The notes: generated by a model not told the origin, from the sequence alone. Positions 44,769-52,967 are shown, counted from the first letter of the stretch. The stretch is DNA of 64,000 bases from Oryzomonas sagensis (GCF_008802355.1 NZ_VZRA01000002.1:467642-531641), one strand, 5' to 3'. Translations and numbers: made by a program.

Positions 44769-45233
44769 TTACGCCCCATGGCCTGCTCCCTCTCCGCTAT
44801 GGAAAACGCCGATCTGGCGATACGCGATCATGAACCAGAGTAAAAACGGCAGCAGCCAGTGCCCGAGCATGTCCCAAAGATTGGTGGCGATGATGTGAGG
44901 GAGGGTCGGGTTCGGTATCTGGATAAACGGTACCCCCCGCCAGAGCAGGATCATGCAGAAATCCATGAAGAGGTAGAGCAGTATGGCTCCTGCGATGCCG
45001 ATCAGCCGCTTCCCGATGGCCAGTCCCGGTGTGGCAAGGACCAGAGCGAAGAAGGGGTATAGCTTGACTGAGCTGACATACGGTATGGCCCTCATGGCCT
45101 CGGTGGTCGGCATTATCCGGGAGGTGATGAGGACCAGTACGAACCGGCAGGCAAGGTCAAAGCGGGGCAGCAGGGGAACCAACAGTAGGGAAAAGATGAT
45201 AAGCCTAGCGAGGAAGAACAGGATTTTCTTCAC
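44769..45233 (-). CDS. Exosortase H-associated membrane protein
   Basis: The 154-residue product has about four hydrophobic segments (LIIFSLLLVPLLPRF, YPFFALVLATPGLAI, LIGIAGAILLYLFM, LLPFLLWFMIAYR). It overlaps the exosortase gene by 29 bases and must be coexpressed. Its position next to XrtH suits the small membrane proteins that accompany this exosortase class. No enzymatic motif is visible; it may help substrate handling or assembly. Confidence 0.65.
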   Translation of the reverse strand: MKKILFFLARLIIFSLLLVPLLPRFDLACRFVLVLITSRIMPTTEAMRAIPYVSSVKLYPFFALVLATPGLAIGKRLIGIAGAILLYLFMDFCMILLWRGVPFIQIPNPTLPHIIATNLWDMLGHWLLPFLLWFMIAYRQIGVFHSGEGAGHGA

Positions 45234-45780
45234 GGTTCACCACCAGTTCAATCCAGGCAAGCCACATGGCAACGACCAGAATGAGGAAGAGCGCCTGCCA
45301 TGCGTAGTCGTGGGTGAAACGGGCATAGTGCGGAGCATGTTCCGTCACCCAGCCGAGAAAAACGAGCCGGGCTATGTTGGCGGCAAAGATGAACGGCATG
45401 CCGACGGCGAGGGCAACGAGCTTTGCCCGGGCGGAAGAGGTATAGGACAGCACAAACGAGACGAAGAGTATGAAGACGTTGATGGCGGTGCATTCCGGCG
45501 TGATGATCCACGTCTTGTTTTTGAGCATGATATACGTCGCATCGACGCTGTTTTCGACATTGATGCGCTTCAGGAGGCCGGATACGATCCTGATGGTGCT
45601 TTCCCGCAACGGGTCGGTGTCGGCCGGCATCGCGAACCAGAGGGTGAGGTGAAAGATTCCCATGAAAAGGCCGAAGAGCAGGCAGGTCTTCACCAAAGAA
45701 GCGGCGGGGCGTTGAACCGCCCCCCTTGGCTCATGGGGCATGTCCCGTTTCCCCGTCGTTTCGTATTCGGCGCTTTTCAT
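45205..45780 (-). CDS. xrtH: Exosortase H (XrtH), putative IPTL-CTERM sorting transpeptidase
   Basis: The 191-residue polytopic protein carries the exosortase triad: Cys97 in TPECTAINVF, Arg138 in ANIARLVFLGWV and His157 in FTHDYAW. Its short length fits XrtH-type enzymes, which act on IPTLxxWG-CTERM tails in the inner membrane. A GAGGG site precedes ATG 45780. The gene just upstream (45807-46688) encodes a protein with a matching tail, 27 bases away, and a membrane partner overlaps downstream. Confidence 0.85.
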   Translation of the reverse strand: MKSAEYETTGKRDMPHEPRGAVQRPAASLVKTCLLFGLFMGIFHLTLWFAMPADTDPLRESTIRIVSGLLKRINVENSVDATYIMLKNKTWIITPECTAINVFILFVSFVLSYTSSARAKLVALAVGMPFIFAANIARLVFLGWVTEHAPHYARFTHDYAWQALFLILVVAMWLAWIELVVNREENPVLPR

Positions 45781-45806
45781 TCATCCCTCGGGACTGCTGC
45801 GGCGAA

Positions 45807-46688
45807 CTAACCGCGCGAACCCTGGTTTTGTTGTCTCTTTCGCCGGAAGATAATTCCCACGCCCCCCATGATTCCCGGCAAAAGCCACCAGCTCTCCATG
45901 ACCGGGACAGAGGTTAGAGGTGGGGAGGGGGCAGGGGCGGCGCTCACGGAAACCACGACCGTATCGGAGGCCGTCGCACTGCCATCCGTTACCGACAGGG
46001 TAAAGGTGTGGGCTCCTGGGGATAGGGGCGGAAGGCCCGCGAGGTTCAGAGGGGCATTGCCCGAGCCGTCCACCGGCTGGGAATCCTGAAGAACCGTACT
46101 CCCCTCCAGCCAGCGGTAGGTCAGGCCGCTTCCCGCAACGCGGCCCTGAAGAATCGTCGAGCTTTGCTGGCTGGCCGAAATGGTAATGTCCGCGCCGGCA
46201 TCGACGAAAAACGGGTCTACCGTTATATCACCGATGGTCCGGCTCCCATAGGAATGGCCGCCGGTGCCATAGCCCAGGTCATTGGCGTAGAATTCGATCC
46301 TGTGATCGTACGGAGTGCCGGAATATGTCAGGGGGACCGTCCTCTGCCATTGGCCGTTGACCGTTGTAATCCAGGCGTCGGCGCCTCCTGCCGCGCCCCC
46401 CGCAATGGTGCCCTTGATCTTTTTGCTGCTGGTGCTGTAGGTGTCGTAAATGGCCCAGGGGTAGGCGACGTCGCTATTGGGGTTCACGCTGTCGGTGGCC
46501 GTTGCCGTAACCGTGAAGGGGATGCCGATATAGACCTTGCACGGCGCCTCAAGGGTATAGGTCGTCTGATTGCCGCTATCCGTCCATGATGTCGTCCATG
46601 TTGAACCCGCCGGACATGTGGCCAGGGCGTAGCCGGCAAAAAACAGGATGAGAAAAAGGACGGAGATGATGGGAACGGCATTTTTCAT
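45807..46688 (-). CDS. Secreted protein with IPTL-CTERM-like sorting tail (probable XrtH substrate)
   Basis: The 293-residue protein has a signal peptide (IISVLFLILFFAGYALA), a beta-rich body with an Ig/PKD-like segment (LTYRWLEGSTVLQD, then HTFTLSVTDGSATASDTV), a proline-rich spacer, and a tail VPVMESWWLLPG + hydrophobic stretch + RRKRQQ. That tail follows the IPTLxxWG-CTERM plan (V-P-V-M-x2-W in place of I-P-T-L-x2-W), so it is the likely substrate of the exosortase encoded just downstream. The biological role of the body is unknown. Confidence 0.75.
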   Translation of the reverse strand: MKNAVPIISVLFLILFFAGYALATCPAGSTWTTSWTDSGNQTTYTLEAPCKVYIGIPFTVTATATDSVNPNSDVAYPWAIYDTYSTSSKKIKGTIAGGAAGGADAWITTVNGQWQRTVPLTYSGTPYDHRIEFYANDLGYGTGGHSYGSRTIGDITVDPFFVDAGADITISASQQSSTILQGRVAGSGLTYRWLEGSTVLQDSQPVDGSGNAPLNLAGLPPLSPGAHTFTLSVTDGSATASDTVVVSVSAAPAPSPPLTSVPVMESWWLLPGIMGGVGIIFRRKRQQNQGSRG

Positions 46689-46867
46689 GACGCGATTCTC
46701 CCCGATGAGTGCGGTCCTGCATGAATTTCAGGCGGTAGGTGGTGCAACGAGCTGGAAAATAACAGGTTCATAGCCTGAAGTCACTGCCGTTATTTATACA
46801 CATTTTTTAGGATTACGGGGGAAAAAATCGATAAATCGGTTTGATATACTTTCATGCCTCTTATGGA

Positions 46868-46895
46868 TTGCAATTTTAGCCGGATTGGGTACAAT
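46868..46895 (+). promoter_or_regulatory. Promoter of the small cytochrome c gene
   Basis: TTGCAA (46868-46873) and TACAAT (46890-46895) with a 16-base spacer. The start would lie about 30 bases before ATG 46934. Confidence 0.55.
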
Positions 46896-46933
46896 GTTCC
46901 CTCATCTATAAAACAACGCCAAGGAGATTCGTC

Positions 46934-47242
46934 ATGAAACGTGCAGTTGCCATCCTGGTCGCCTTTGTCGCCGTAGCGTTCGTAACGGTTGCGGCCCAGG
47001 CTGAGAGCAAGGGCGAGCAGATCTTCAAGCAGAAGTGCGCCATGTGCCACATCGTCAAGGGCAAGGGCGGCTCCATCGGCCCGGACCTGACCAAGATCGC
47101 CGCCAGGCTGAAAGAAGGCGACCTCAAGGTCCAGTTGGAGAACCCCAAGAAGAAGAACCCCTCCACCTCCATGCCCTCTTTCAAAACTCTGCCCAAGGCC
47201 GATATGGTCGCCCTGCTGGGGTATTTGAAGACATTGAAATAA
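46934..47242 (+). CDS. Small monohaem cytochrome c
   Basis: The 102-residue precursor has a signal peptide (MKRAVAILVAFVAVAFVTVA, cleavage after AQA), one haem motif CAMCH near residue 35, and the distal methionine in STSMPSFKTL. This is a class I periplasmic cytochrome c that would carry electrons between membrane and periplasmic partners. AAGGAG lies before the ATG, and a strong terminator follows, so it is a single-gene unit. Confidence 0.93.
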   Translation: MKRAVAILVAFVAVAFVTVAAQAESKGEQIFKQKCAMCHIVKGKGGSIGPDLTKIAARLKEGDLKVQLENPKKKNPSTSMPSFKTLPKADMVALLGYLKTLK

Positions 47243-47253
47243 CCGGCGCATCG

Positions 47254-47284
47254 AAAGGCCTGCCGCGAGGCGGGCCTTTTTTCT
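47254..47284 (+). terminator. Terminator after the cytochrome c gene
   Basis: GGCCTGCC (47257-47264) pairs with GGCGGGCC (47269-47276) around GCGA, followed by seven T. It ends 11 bases before the first DUF507 start. Confidence 0.9.
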
Positions 47285-47294
47285 TTGGAGGCTT

Positions 47295-47582
47295 ATGCGA
47301 CTGAGGGAAGATCAGATACACCGCCTGGCGGAAAAGGTGTACAGCGACCTGGCCGCCGAAGGGCTCATCACGCCCAAGGGCGAGCGGGGCGCCGTGGTGG
47401 CCGGGATCGCCAAGGCCATCAGCCAGGATTTCAGCCGCGAGCAGCTGCTGGAGCGTGATGCCGAACGGCTGCTGGACGAAACCGTTGCCGCCATGGGGCG
47501 GGGCGCCGCAGAGATCGACCGGCGCAAGATGCTCAGGATGATCAAGGAAAAACTGGCAAAAGAACGGAAAATCGTACTATGA
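47295..47582 (+). CDS. DUF507 family protein, first of a tandem pair
   Basis: The 95-residue protein begins MRLREDQIHRLAEKVYSDL and ends with IDRRKMLRMIKEKLAKER, the DUF507 pattern of a short helical protein. GGAGG lies just before the ATG. Its stop overlaps the ATG of the second DUF507 gene (ATGA), so the pair is coupled. The function of this family is unknown; it is widespread in Geobacter relatives and Aquificae. Confidence 0.85.
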   Translation: MRLREDQIHRLAEKVYSDLAAEGLITPKGERGAVVAGIAKAISQDFSREQLLERDAERLLDETVAAMGRGAAEIDRRKMLRMIKEKLAKERKIVL

Positions 47583-47839
47583 GCCTCTCCGAAGACCGCG
47601 TATCCAATATGGCCCACGAGGTCATCAACTGCATCTGGCGCGACGACCTGGCCGATGTGATCGACGAAAGCCGGGCTCTGGCACGGGTCAAACAATCCCT
47701 GGGCGCCTTCTTCGGCGCCGTCGAGGAAATCGACGGGACGGTGCGCGCCAAGCTGCGGAACCATGCCCAGGGGAGCCGGGACTGGGAACTCCTCTACCAG
47801 AAGTTCTACCAGGAAGAGTTGGCCAAGCGGCACCTTTAA
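47579..47839 (+). CDS. DUF507 family protein, second of a tandem pair
   Basis: The 86-residue product (MSLSEDRVSNMAHEVINCIW at the start) is a diverged relative of the upstream DUF507 protein, with YQKFYQEELAKRHL at its end. The two likely arose by duplication and may form a heteromer. Its TAA stop is followed after one base by an inverted-repeat element. Confidence 0.83.
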   Translation: MSLSEDRVSNMAHEVINCIWRDDLADVIDESRALARVKQSLGAFFGAVEEIDGTVRAKLRNHAQGSRDWELLYQKFYQEELAKRHL

Positions 47840-47840
47840 G

Positions 47841-48041
47841 AGGTTGTTGAAAAACAGCCATCAGGCCTTCGTCCTCAAAAGCCCTTTCGTGCGGCGTAGC
47901 GCCCCTCATCCTATCCTTCTCCCAAAGGGAGAAGGGATACCGTTACCCTCTCCCTCCGGGAGAGGGTGGCCAAAGGCCGGGTGAGGGACTCCTCATGGCT
48001 TGTCTCGCGGGTGCGACGATCTGACTGTTTTTGAACAACCT
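47841..48041. repeat. GAGGTTGTTG inverted-repeat element, copy 4, interrupted by an 87-bp repeat
   Basis: The outer parts match copies 1-3 (AGGTTGTTGAAAAACAG at the left, TTTTTGAACAACCT at the right). The central GGCGTAGC/GCTACGCC palindrome is broken by a second repeat at about 47903-47989. It begins one base after the DUF507 stop (TAA-G-AGGTTG). Confidence 0.9.
47903..47989. repeat. 87-bp repeat nested in copy 4
   Basis: It reads CCCCTCATCC at the left and GGCCGGGTGAGGG at the right, with CTTCTCCC/GGGAGAAGG and CCCTCTCCC/GGGAGAGGG stems. It is the inverse of the element inside nuoG at 38245-38331. Boundaries are good to a few bases. Confidence 0.85.
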
Positions 48042-48079
48042 GAGTTTTCGACAACGTGCTAAACGGAAAGACCAACGAT

Positions 48080-48961
48080 ATGCTTGACCCCGAACTGACC
48101 GCCCAGCTCAAGCGGGTGCTGACCTCGATTGAACAACTCCTGCCCCGACCGATTCCACGCATCGACTGGTCCGTCACCACCGCCGCCAACTGGCACCGCC
48201 ATTCCTTTGCCGGATACCTGGAACCGCTGGACGTGGTGGCGAGCATCCGCCTGGACGACCTGCTGGGCATCGACGAGCAGAAGAGCGTGGTCGAGGAGAA
48301 TACCCGCCAGTTCCTGGCCGGGCTGCCGGCCAACAACTGCCTGCTGTGGGGGACCCGGGGGACCGGCAAGTCGTCCCTGGTGCGGGCCATCCTCAACAGC
48401 TACGCACCCCGGGGGTTGCGGGTGATCCAGGTGGACAAGGACGATCTGGTGCACCTGCCGGATATCGTGGACGCCATCAAGGCGGAGCCGTACCGGTTCC
48501 TGGTGTTCTCCGACGATGTCTCCTTCGAAACCGGGGAGTCCAGCTACAAGATGCTGAAGAGCGCCTTGGACGGCTCGGTGTACGCGCCCCCGGAGAATGT
48601 GCTGATCTACGTCACCTCCAACCGCCGCCACCTGCTGCCCGAGTACGAGAGCGACAATCGCGGGGCCATGCTCTATAATAATGAAGTCCACCACGGCGAG
48701 GCGGTGGAGGAGAAGATCTCCCTGTCCGGCAGATTCGGGCTCTGGGTGGGCTTCCATCCCTTCAGCCAGGACCAGTACGTCGAGGTCGTCCGCCAGTGGG
48801 TCGGCAAGCTCTGCGCCAAGCGGGACACGGCGTCCATCTGGGATGACGAGGCCCGGCAGGCGGCCATCCTCTGGTCCCAGCAAAAAGGGGACCGCAGCGG
48901 CCGCATCGCCTACCAGTTCGCCAGCCATTGGGTGGGAAAGCGGCTTTTGGCCCGGGGTTAG
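48080..48961 (+). CDS. DUF815 family AAA ATPase
   Basis: The 293-residue protein has a Walker A GTRGTGKSSLVRAIL near residue 105, a Walker B-like YRFLVFSDDVSFE, and NVLIYVTSNRRHLLPE as sensor 1, the DUF815 layout. It is a cytoplasmic ATPase of unknown target. ATG 48080 has GGAAAG eight bases upstream; a GTG at 48056 is less likely. It lies just after the nested repeat element. Confidence 0.87.
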   Translation: MLDPELTAQLKRVLTSIEQLLPRPIPRIDWSVTTAANWHRHSFAGYLEPLDVVASIRLDDLLGIDEQKSVVEENTRQFLAGLPANNCLLWGTRGTGKSSLVRAILNSYAPRGLRVIQVDKDDLVHLPDIVDAIKAEPYRFLVFSDDVSFETGESSYKMLKSALDGSVYAPPENVLIYVTSNRRHLLPEYESDNRGAMLYNNEVHHGEAVEEKISLSGRFGLWVGFHPFSQDQYVEVVRQWVGKLCAKRDTASIWDDEARQAAILWSQQKGDRSGRIAYQFASHWVGKRLLARG

Positions 48962-48986
48962 AGGAAAAAAACGGAACGACCGACTT

Positions 48987-49022
48987 CCGCCACAGGGACG
49001 CAGAGACACAGAGGTCCACAGA
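48987..49022. repeat. CCACAGGGACGCAGAG dispersed repeat
   Basis: Inverse copy of the repeat at 11871-11909 (CCACAGGGACGCAGAGACAC, then AGAGGTCCACAGA). It lies between the DUF815 and lytic transglycosylase genes. Confidence 0.75.
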
Positions 49023-49120
49023 AAAAAGCAAGGCAGAGTTAAACCGCAGGGTTACATCGAATCTATTACCGCAGGGCCATGGGCACTCGCCCGCGGCCTT
49101 TTTTCACGAAAGGCAGGTAC

Positions 49121-51217
49121 ATGCAGTTCCCGTATAAATCGTTCCTTATCACCATCACCGGTGTTTCCCTTTTTTCGCTGTCCGTAGTCCCATCCCGCGC
49201 CGACGACCTCCTGTCCCAGGCTGCCGCCCAGTTTCGGGAAAAGGATTACAATGACGCCTACTCCCTGGCCAAGAGAAGCGCCGAATCGCCCCAGCGCACC
49301 TTTCTGCTCGGCGTGACCGCTCTGCGTCTGGGCAAGGCCGACGAGGCCTTGCCCCTGTTGGCCGGGGCCGAACAGAAGCTCCCCCTGGCAGGGGACTATG
49401 CGGCCCTGTACCAGGCCGAGGCGCTGCTGAAGCAGAAACGGTACGCCGAGGCCGCTGCCAAGGCGCAGGCCATTGCCAGGGCTTACCCCGGTTCCCAACT
49501 GACCCGCCGGGCCGACAAACTGGCCGCTGACAGCCTGTTCGGGGCCGCCGATTACCGGAGGGCGTTCAAGGCGTACCAGGCTTTTGTGGAACGGTACGCG
49601 GCCGGTAGCGACTCGGTGGACGCCCTGTTCCAGGCGGCCCGCAGCCGGGAGGAAAACGGCGACAAGAGCGGCGCGGCCCAGAACTATCGCAGCATCTGGC
49701 TGAACAATCCGACCGCGCCCCAGGCGAACCAGGCCCGCGACCGGCTCGCGGACCTGGAGAAAAACGGCGTCAAGACCGCCCTGTTCACCCCCGAGGAACT
49801 TCTGCGCCGGGCCTCCAGTCTGTACACCCAGAACGACTTCAGCACCGCCCTGAAGGCGTTGGCGGTGATTCAGACCGATGGCCAGCCCGAGGGTTTTGCC
49901 AGCCGGGTGGATTTCCGGACCGGCATGGCCCAGTATCGCCTGCGGAACTTCAAGCTGGCCGAGAAGTCTTTTCTGCGGGCAACCGCTTCCTCCCTGCCGA
50001 GCATACGCTCCGAGGCGCGCTTCTGGCGGGCCAAGTCGTTGGAGCGCCAGGGGCAGGATCAGAACGAGCAGGCTTTTGCCCTCTACATGGAGTTGGCGGG
50101 CGAAGGGAAACGGCAGGAGTTTGCCGACGACGCCCTGATGGAGGCGGCCGGCCTGCGCAAGAACATGGGGCGTTTTGCCGAGGCGGCGCGCCTGTATGAG
50201 CAGCTTGCCAAGAACTTCCCCGGCTCCAGGTTCCTGCCCCGCTCCACCTGGGAGGCCGCCTGGTGCCACTATCTGGCCGGCGAGTACGCCGTGGCCGCCG
50301 AAGCGTTCAAGGCGCAGCTCAAGGATAACAACGTGCGGGAAAAGGCGCTGTACTGGCTGGCGCGGACCCTGGAAAACACCGCCTCGGCCGATGCCGCTCT
50401 CTACTACCGCACGCTCCTGGACGAATGCCCGGCCGGTTTCTACGCCACCTGGTACCGGGACCGGAAGGGGATCGCCGATCTGCGCGAGCCGTTGGGCAAG
50501 CGCAACGCCCTGACGGAACTGCCCCTGCCTGCCGGCTTCGAGAAGCCGCGCCTCCTGGCCGCACTGGGGATGCAGGACGAGGCCCGGGTCGAGATGGCGG
50601 CCGCCCGCAAAAAAAACGGCGACAGGAAAGTTGCCTTTCCCGGCCTGGCCCGCATCTATGTGGAGATGGGGGAGTACGGTTCCGCCATCGCCCTGTTCCT
50701 GCAAAACCGGCCGATAAAGTGGGAGAAGACCAGCTTGCCGCTCTGGACGGTCGGGTATCCGGTGGCCTTTGCGGATCACATCGGCCAGCAGGCCGCCGCC
50801 AACGCCCTCTCGGAAGGGCTGGTCTACGCCCTGGTCCGGGCCGAGAGCGGTTTCTCGCCGACCATCAGATCCGGGGCCGGGGCCATCGGCCTGATGCAAC
50901 TCATGCCGGCCACGGCCAAGCAGACAGCGCGGGAAAAGGGTAATTTCAACCCACAGCGGCTGGTTGCGGCGGATTACAACATAAAGCTGGGAACGAAGCA
51001 TCTCCGGGAACTGCTCAAGGGGTTTGACGGGGATGTGGTCTACTCCATCGCCGCCTACAACGCCGGGGCGGCGGCGGTCGAACGGTGGAGGAAGAACTTC
51101 AAGGGGCTGAAGAAGGACGAATTCATCGAAAGCATCCCCTACCAGGAGACCCGGGACTACGTGAAGAAGGTCTACGCCGCGGCCGCCACCTACCGGCAGT
51201 TGTACGGCATCAAGTAG
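49121..51217 (+). CDS. Soluble lytic murein transglycosylase
   Basis: The 698-residue protein has a signal peptide (about 1-27), a long helical TPR-like region (many AARLYEQLAKNFPGSRF-type units) and a C-terminal SLT domain. The catalytic glutamate lies in ALVRAESGFSPTI, followed by GAIGLMQLMPATA and YSIAAYNAGAAAVERW. It would cleave the glycan strands of peptidoglycan in the periplasm, forming anhydromuropeptides. ATG 49121 follows AGGCAGG; the 14-codon extension upstream lacks support. A large terminator palindrome follows. Confidence 0.93.
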   Translation: MQFPYKSFLITITGVSLFSLSVVPSRADDLLSQAAAQFREKDYNDAYSLAKRSAESPQRTFLLGVTALRLGKADEALPLLAGAEQKLPLAGDYAALYQAEALLKQKRYAEAAAKAQAIARAYPGSQLTRRADKLAADSLFGAADYRRAFKAYQAFVERYAAGSDSVDALFQAARSREENGDKSGAAQNYRSIWLNNPTAPQANQARDRLADLEKNGVKTALFTPEELLRRASSLYTQNDFSTALKALAVIQTDGQPEGFASRVDFRTGMAQYRLRNFKLAEKSFLRATASSLPSIRSEARFWRAKSLERQGQDQNEQAFALYMELAGEGKRQEFADDALMEAAGLRKNMGRFAEAARLYEQLAKNFPGSRFLPRSTWEAAWCHYLAGEYAVAAEAFKAQLKDNNVREKALYWLARTLENTASADAALYYRTLLDECPAGFYATWYRDRKGIADLREPLGKRNALTELPLPAGFEKPRLLAALGMQDEARVEMAAARKKNGDRKVAFPGLARIYVEMGEYGSAIALFLQNRPIKWEKTSLPLWTVGYPVAFADHIGQQAAANALSEGLVYALVRAESGFSPTIRSGAGAIGLMQLMPATAKQTAREKGNFNPQRLVAADYNIKLGTKHLRELLKGFDGDVVYSIAAYNAGAAAVERWRKNFKGLKKDEFIESIPYQETRDYVKKVYAAAATYRQLYGIK

Positions 51218-51241
51218 GCCCGCCCGGCATAGTCTGTATAT

Positions 51242-51276
51242 GAGAAAGGCCTTCCCGGTGGGGGAAGGCCTTTCTC
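51242..51276. terminator. Bidirectional terminator between convergent genes
   Basis: GAGAAAGGCCTTCCC (51242-51256) pairs perfectly with GGGAAGGCCTTTCTC (51262-51276) around GGTGG, with TATA-rich edges extending it. It serves the transglycosylase gene and the HD-GYP gene that ends at 51288. Confidence 0.88.
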
Positions 51277-51287
51277 GTATATCCTTG

Positions 51288-52271
51288 CTAGAGAGGGGGG
51301 GGAAGGGGATGATCGCCCTCCTCGTCCCGGTACTCTTCGAGCCCCTCGAAGAGGGTCTCCAGGATGGCCGGGTCCAGTTGATTACCCGACATGGATGCCA
51401 TGATGCCGCGGGTGTCGCTGTAGGAGAATCCGGGGCGGTAGGGGCGCGAGGAACGCAGGGCGTCATACACGTCCGCCGCCGCCACGATCCGGGCTTCCAG
51501 GGGGATGGCGTCTGTCGCGAGCCCCATGGGATACCCCCTGCCGTTATAGTGTTCGTGGTGGTGCAGGATGATGTTTACCACGACCGCCGGCATGTTGGCG
51601 GCCTCGGCCACGGTCGCCCCCCAGAGGGGATGCTTGCGGATCACCTCCATCTCCCCGTCGGTCAGGCCCCGCTCGGCATTCAGAATGGCCTCCGGGACGC
51701 CGATCTTGCCGCAGTCGTGGAGCCAGCTCCCCACCTTGAGGTCGTGCTTTGCTTCCATATCGAGGCCCATCCGCCGGGCGATAATCTCCGCATAGGTCGC
51801 GACCCGCTCGCAATGCCCCTTGGTGAGCGGGTCCTTCAGTTCGATGGTTTGCCCCAGGGCATGGAGAAGGAACTCCATGTCCTCGCTGGAAGCCAGCATC
51901 ATCCGGTAACGACGTATCCCGTCGCGCACGGCGGCAACCATCTCCGCATCCTGCCACGGTTTGGACAGGAAGCGGAACACCTCGCCGCTGTTGATGGCGC
52001 CCACCGCCATGGCGAGGTCCGCCTTGGAGGTCATGAGGATCTTGACGATGCTGTGGGAAAACTCCCGCATGCGGCTGAAGAGTTCAAGCCCGGTCATCCC
52101 GGGCATGTAGTAGTCCGAAACCACGATGGCGATCGGCTTTTCCCTGATGATCGCCAGGGCCTCGTCGGGAGAGTTGCAGGAGAGGACATTGGCGCCTATG
52201 CCGGTCAATAGTTCGGCCGTATAGCCCAAAATGGCTTTATCGTCATCCACGACAAGAACAACTTCCTGCAT
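51288..52271 (-). CDS. Response regulator with HD-GYP c-di-GMP phosphodiesterase domain
   Basis: The 327-residue protein has a REC domain (VVLVVDDDKAIL, phospho-acceptor in VVSDYYMPGMTGLEL, FRFLSKPW) and an HD-GYP domain with HDCGKIGVP, HHHEHYNGRGYPMGL and AADVYDALRSSRPYR. It would degrade c-di-GMP when phosphorylated. GGAGGG lies seven bases before ATG 52271; the frame open to 52334 is not used. Its partner kinase is not adjacent. Confidence 0.92.
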   Translation of the reverse strand: MQEVVLVVDDDKAILGYTAELLTGIGANVLSCNSPDEALAIIREKPIAIVVSDYYMPGMTGLELFSRMREFSHSIVKILMTSKADLAMAVGAINSGEVFRFLSKPWQDAEMVAAVRDGIRRYRMMLASSEDMEFLLHALGQTIELKDPLTKGHCERVATYAEIIARRMGLDMEAKHDLKVGSWLHDCGKIGVPEAILNAERGLTDGEMEVIRKHPLWGATVAEAANMPAVVVNIILHHHEHYNGRGYPMGLATDAIPLEARIVAAADVYDALRSSRPYRPGFSYSDTRGIMASMSGNQLDPAILETLFEGLEEYRDEEGDHPLPPPL

Positions 52272-52376
52272 GCACTGCCCTCCGCCGGCTTGGATTTGGG
52301 TCACCAAAATAGGGCTCCGGCGGGCGGCAGTCAATAATAATTAACTTAATGATTGCCGGCTAATGTCTCTTGCCAA

Positions 52377-52405
52377 TTGCATTCGGCGAGGTATTTTCGT
52401 ATACT
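52377..52405 (+). promoter_or_regulatory. Promoter of hisI
   Basis: TTGCAT (52377-52382) and TATACT (52400-52405), spacer 17. The start would lie about 23 bases before ATG 52435. Confidence 0.6.
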
Positions 52406-52434
52406 TCAGCACTTCAAAAATTGTGGGGGGACAG

Positions 52435-52815
52435 ATGATTCAGATCGATTTCGACAAGATGGGCGGCCTGATCCCGGCCATTATCCAGGACCACGTCTCC
52501 GGCGAGGTGCTGATGGTGGCTTTCATGGACAAAAAGACCCTGGACCTGACCCTGGAGAGCGGCAAGACCTGGTTTTTCAGCCGCACCCGCAACAAGTACT
52601 GGATGAAGGGCGAGGAGTCGGGCAACACCCAGGAGGTGGTGGAGGTCCTGACCGACTGCGACGCCGACAGCGTGGTGATCAAGGTGAAACAGAACGGTCT
52701 GGCCGCCTGCCATACGGGCAACCGCAGCTGCTTCTATGTCAAATGGGAGAACGGTCAGTGGGTAGAACATTCGAATCCTTTGTTTAACCCCGATGAGGTC
52801 TATAAGAAGGGATGA
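52435..52815 (+). CDS. hisI: Phosphoribosyl-AMP cyclohydrolase
   Basis: The 126-residue enzyme has the HisI core: FMDKKTLDLTLESGKTWFFS, SRTRNKYWMKGEESGN, the metal-binding DCDADSVVIKVKQ, and the cysteine motif ACHTGNRSCFY. It opens the purine ring of phosphoribosyl-AMP in histidine synthesis. It is the mono-functional form without a fused HisE. hisG follows after a repeat-filled gap of about 150 bases on the same strand. Confidence 0.96.
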   Translation: MIQIDFDKMGGLIPAIIQDHVSGEVLMVAFMDKKTLDLTLESGKTWFFSRTRNKYWMKGEESGNTQEVVEVLTDCDADSVVIKVKQNGLAACHTGNRSCFYVKWENGQWVEHSNPLFNPDEVYKKG

Positions 52816-52826
52816 ATGCGCCTTTT

Positions 52827-52928
52827 CCGCAATCCCGGCGTTGACCTTCGGGATGCTGTCGTGCGGCGTAGCGCTGCTACGCCTCCTCGGCATCCCTCGG
52901 TCGCCTTGGCCTTGCGAAAAAATCGCAT
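52827..52928. repeat. Direct repeat upstream of hisG
   Basis: It contains CCGCAATCCCGGCGTTGACC, GTCGTGCGGCGTAGCGCTGC and, near the end, AAAAAATCGC. A second copy lies at 53864-53970 after hisG. The core GTGCGGCGTAGCGC is shared with the GAGGTTGTTG element. Confidence 0.8.
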
Positions 52929-52967
52929 CCACCAGGAAAATCAAAATCGACATCATGCGAGGTTGAT

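Noticed and set aside
29067-48041. CRISPR-like repeated units
   Set aside because: The repeats are kilobases apart, palindromic and without regularly spaced unique spacers, so they are dispersed elements and not an array.
49052-51466. 804-residue minus-strand open frame
   Set aside because: Antisense to the lytic transglycosylase, whose signal peptide, SLT motif and terminator are clear.
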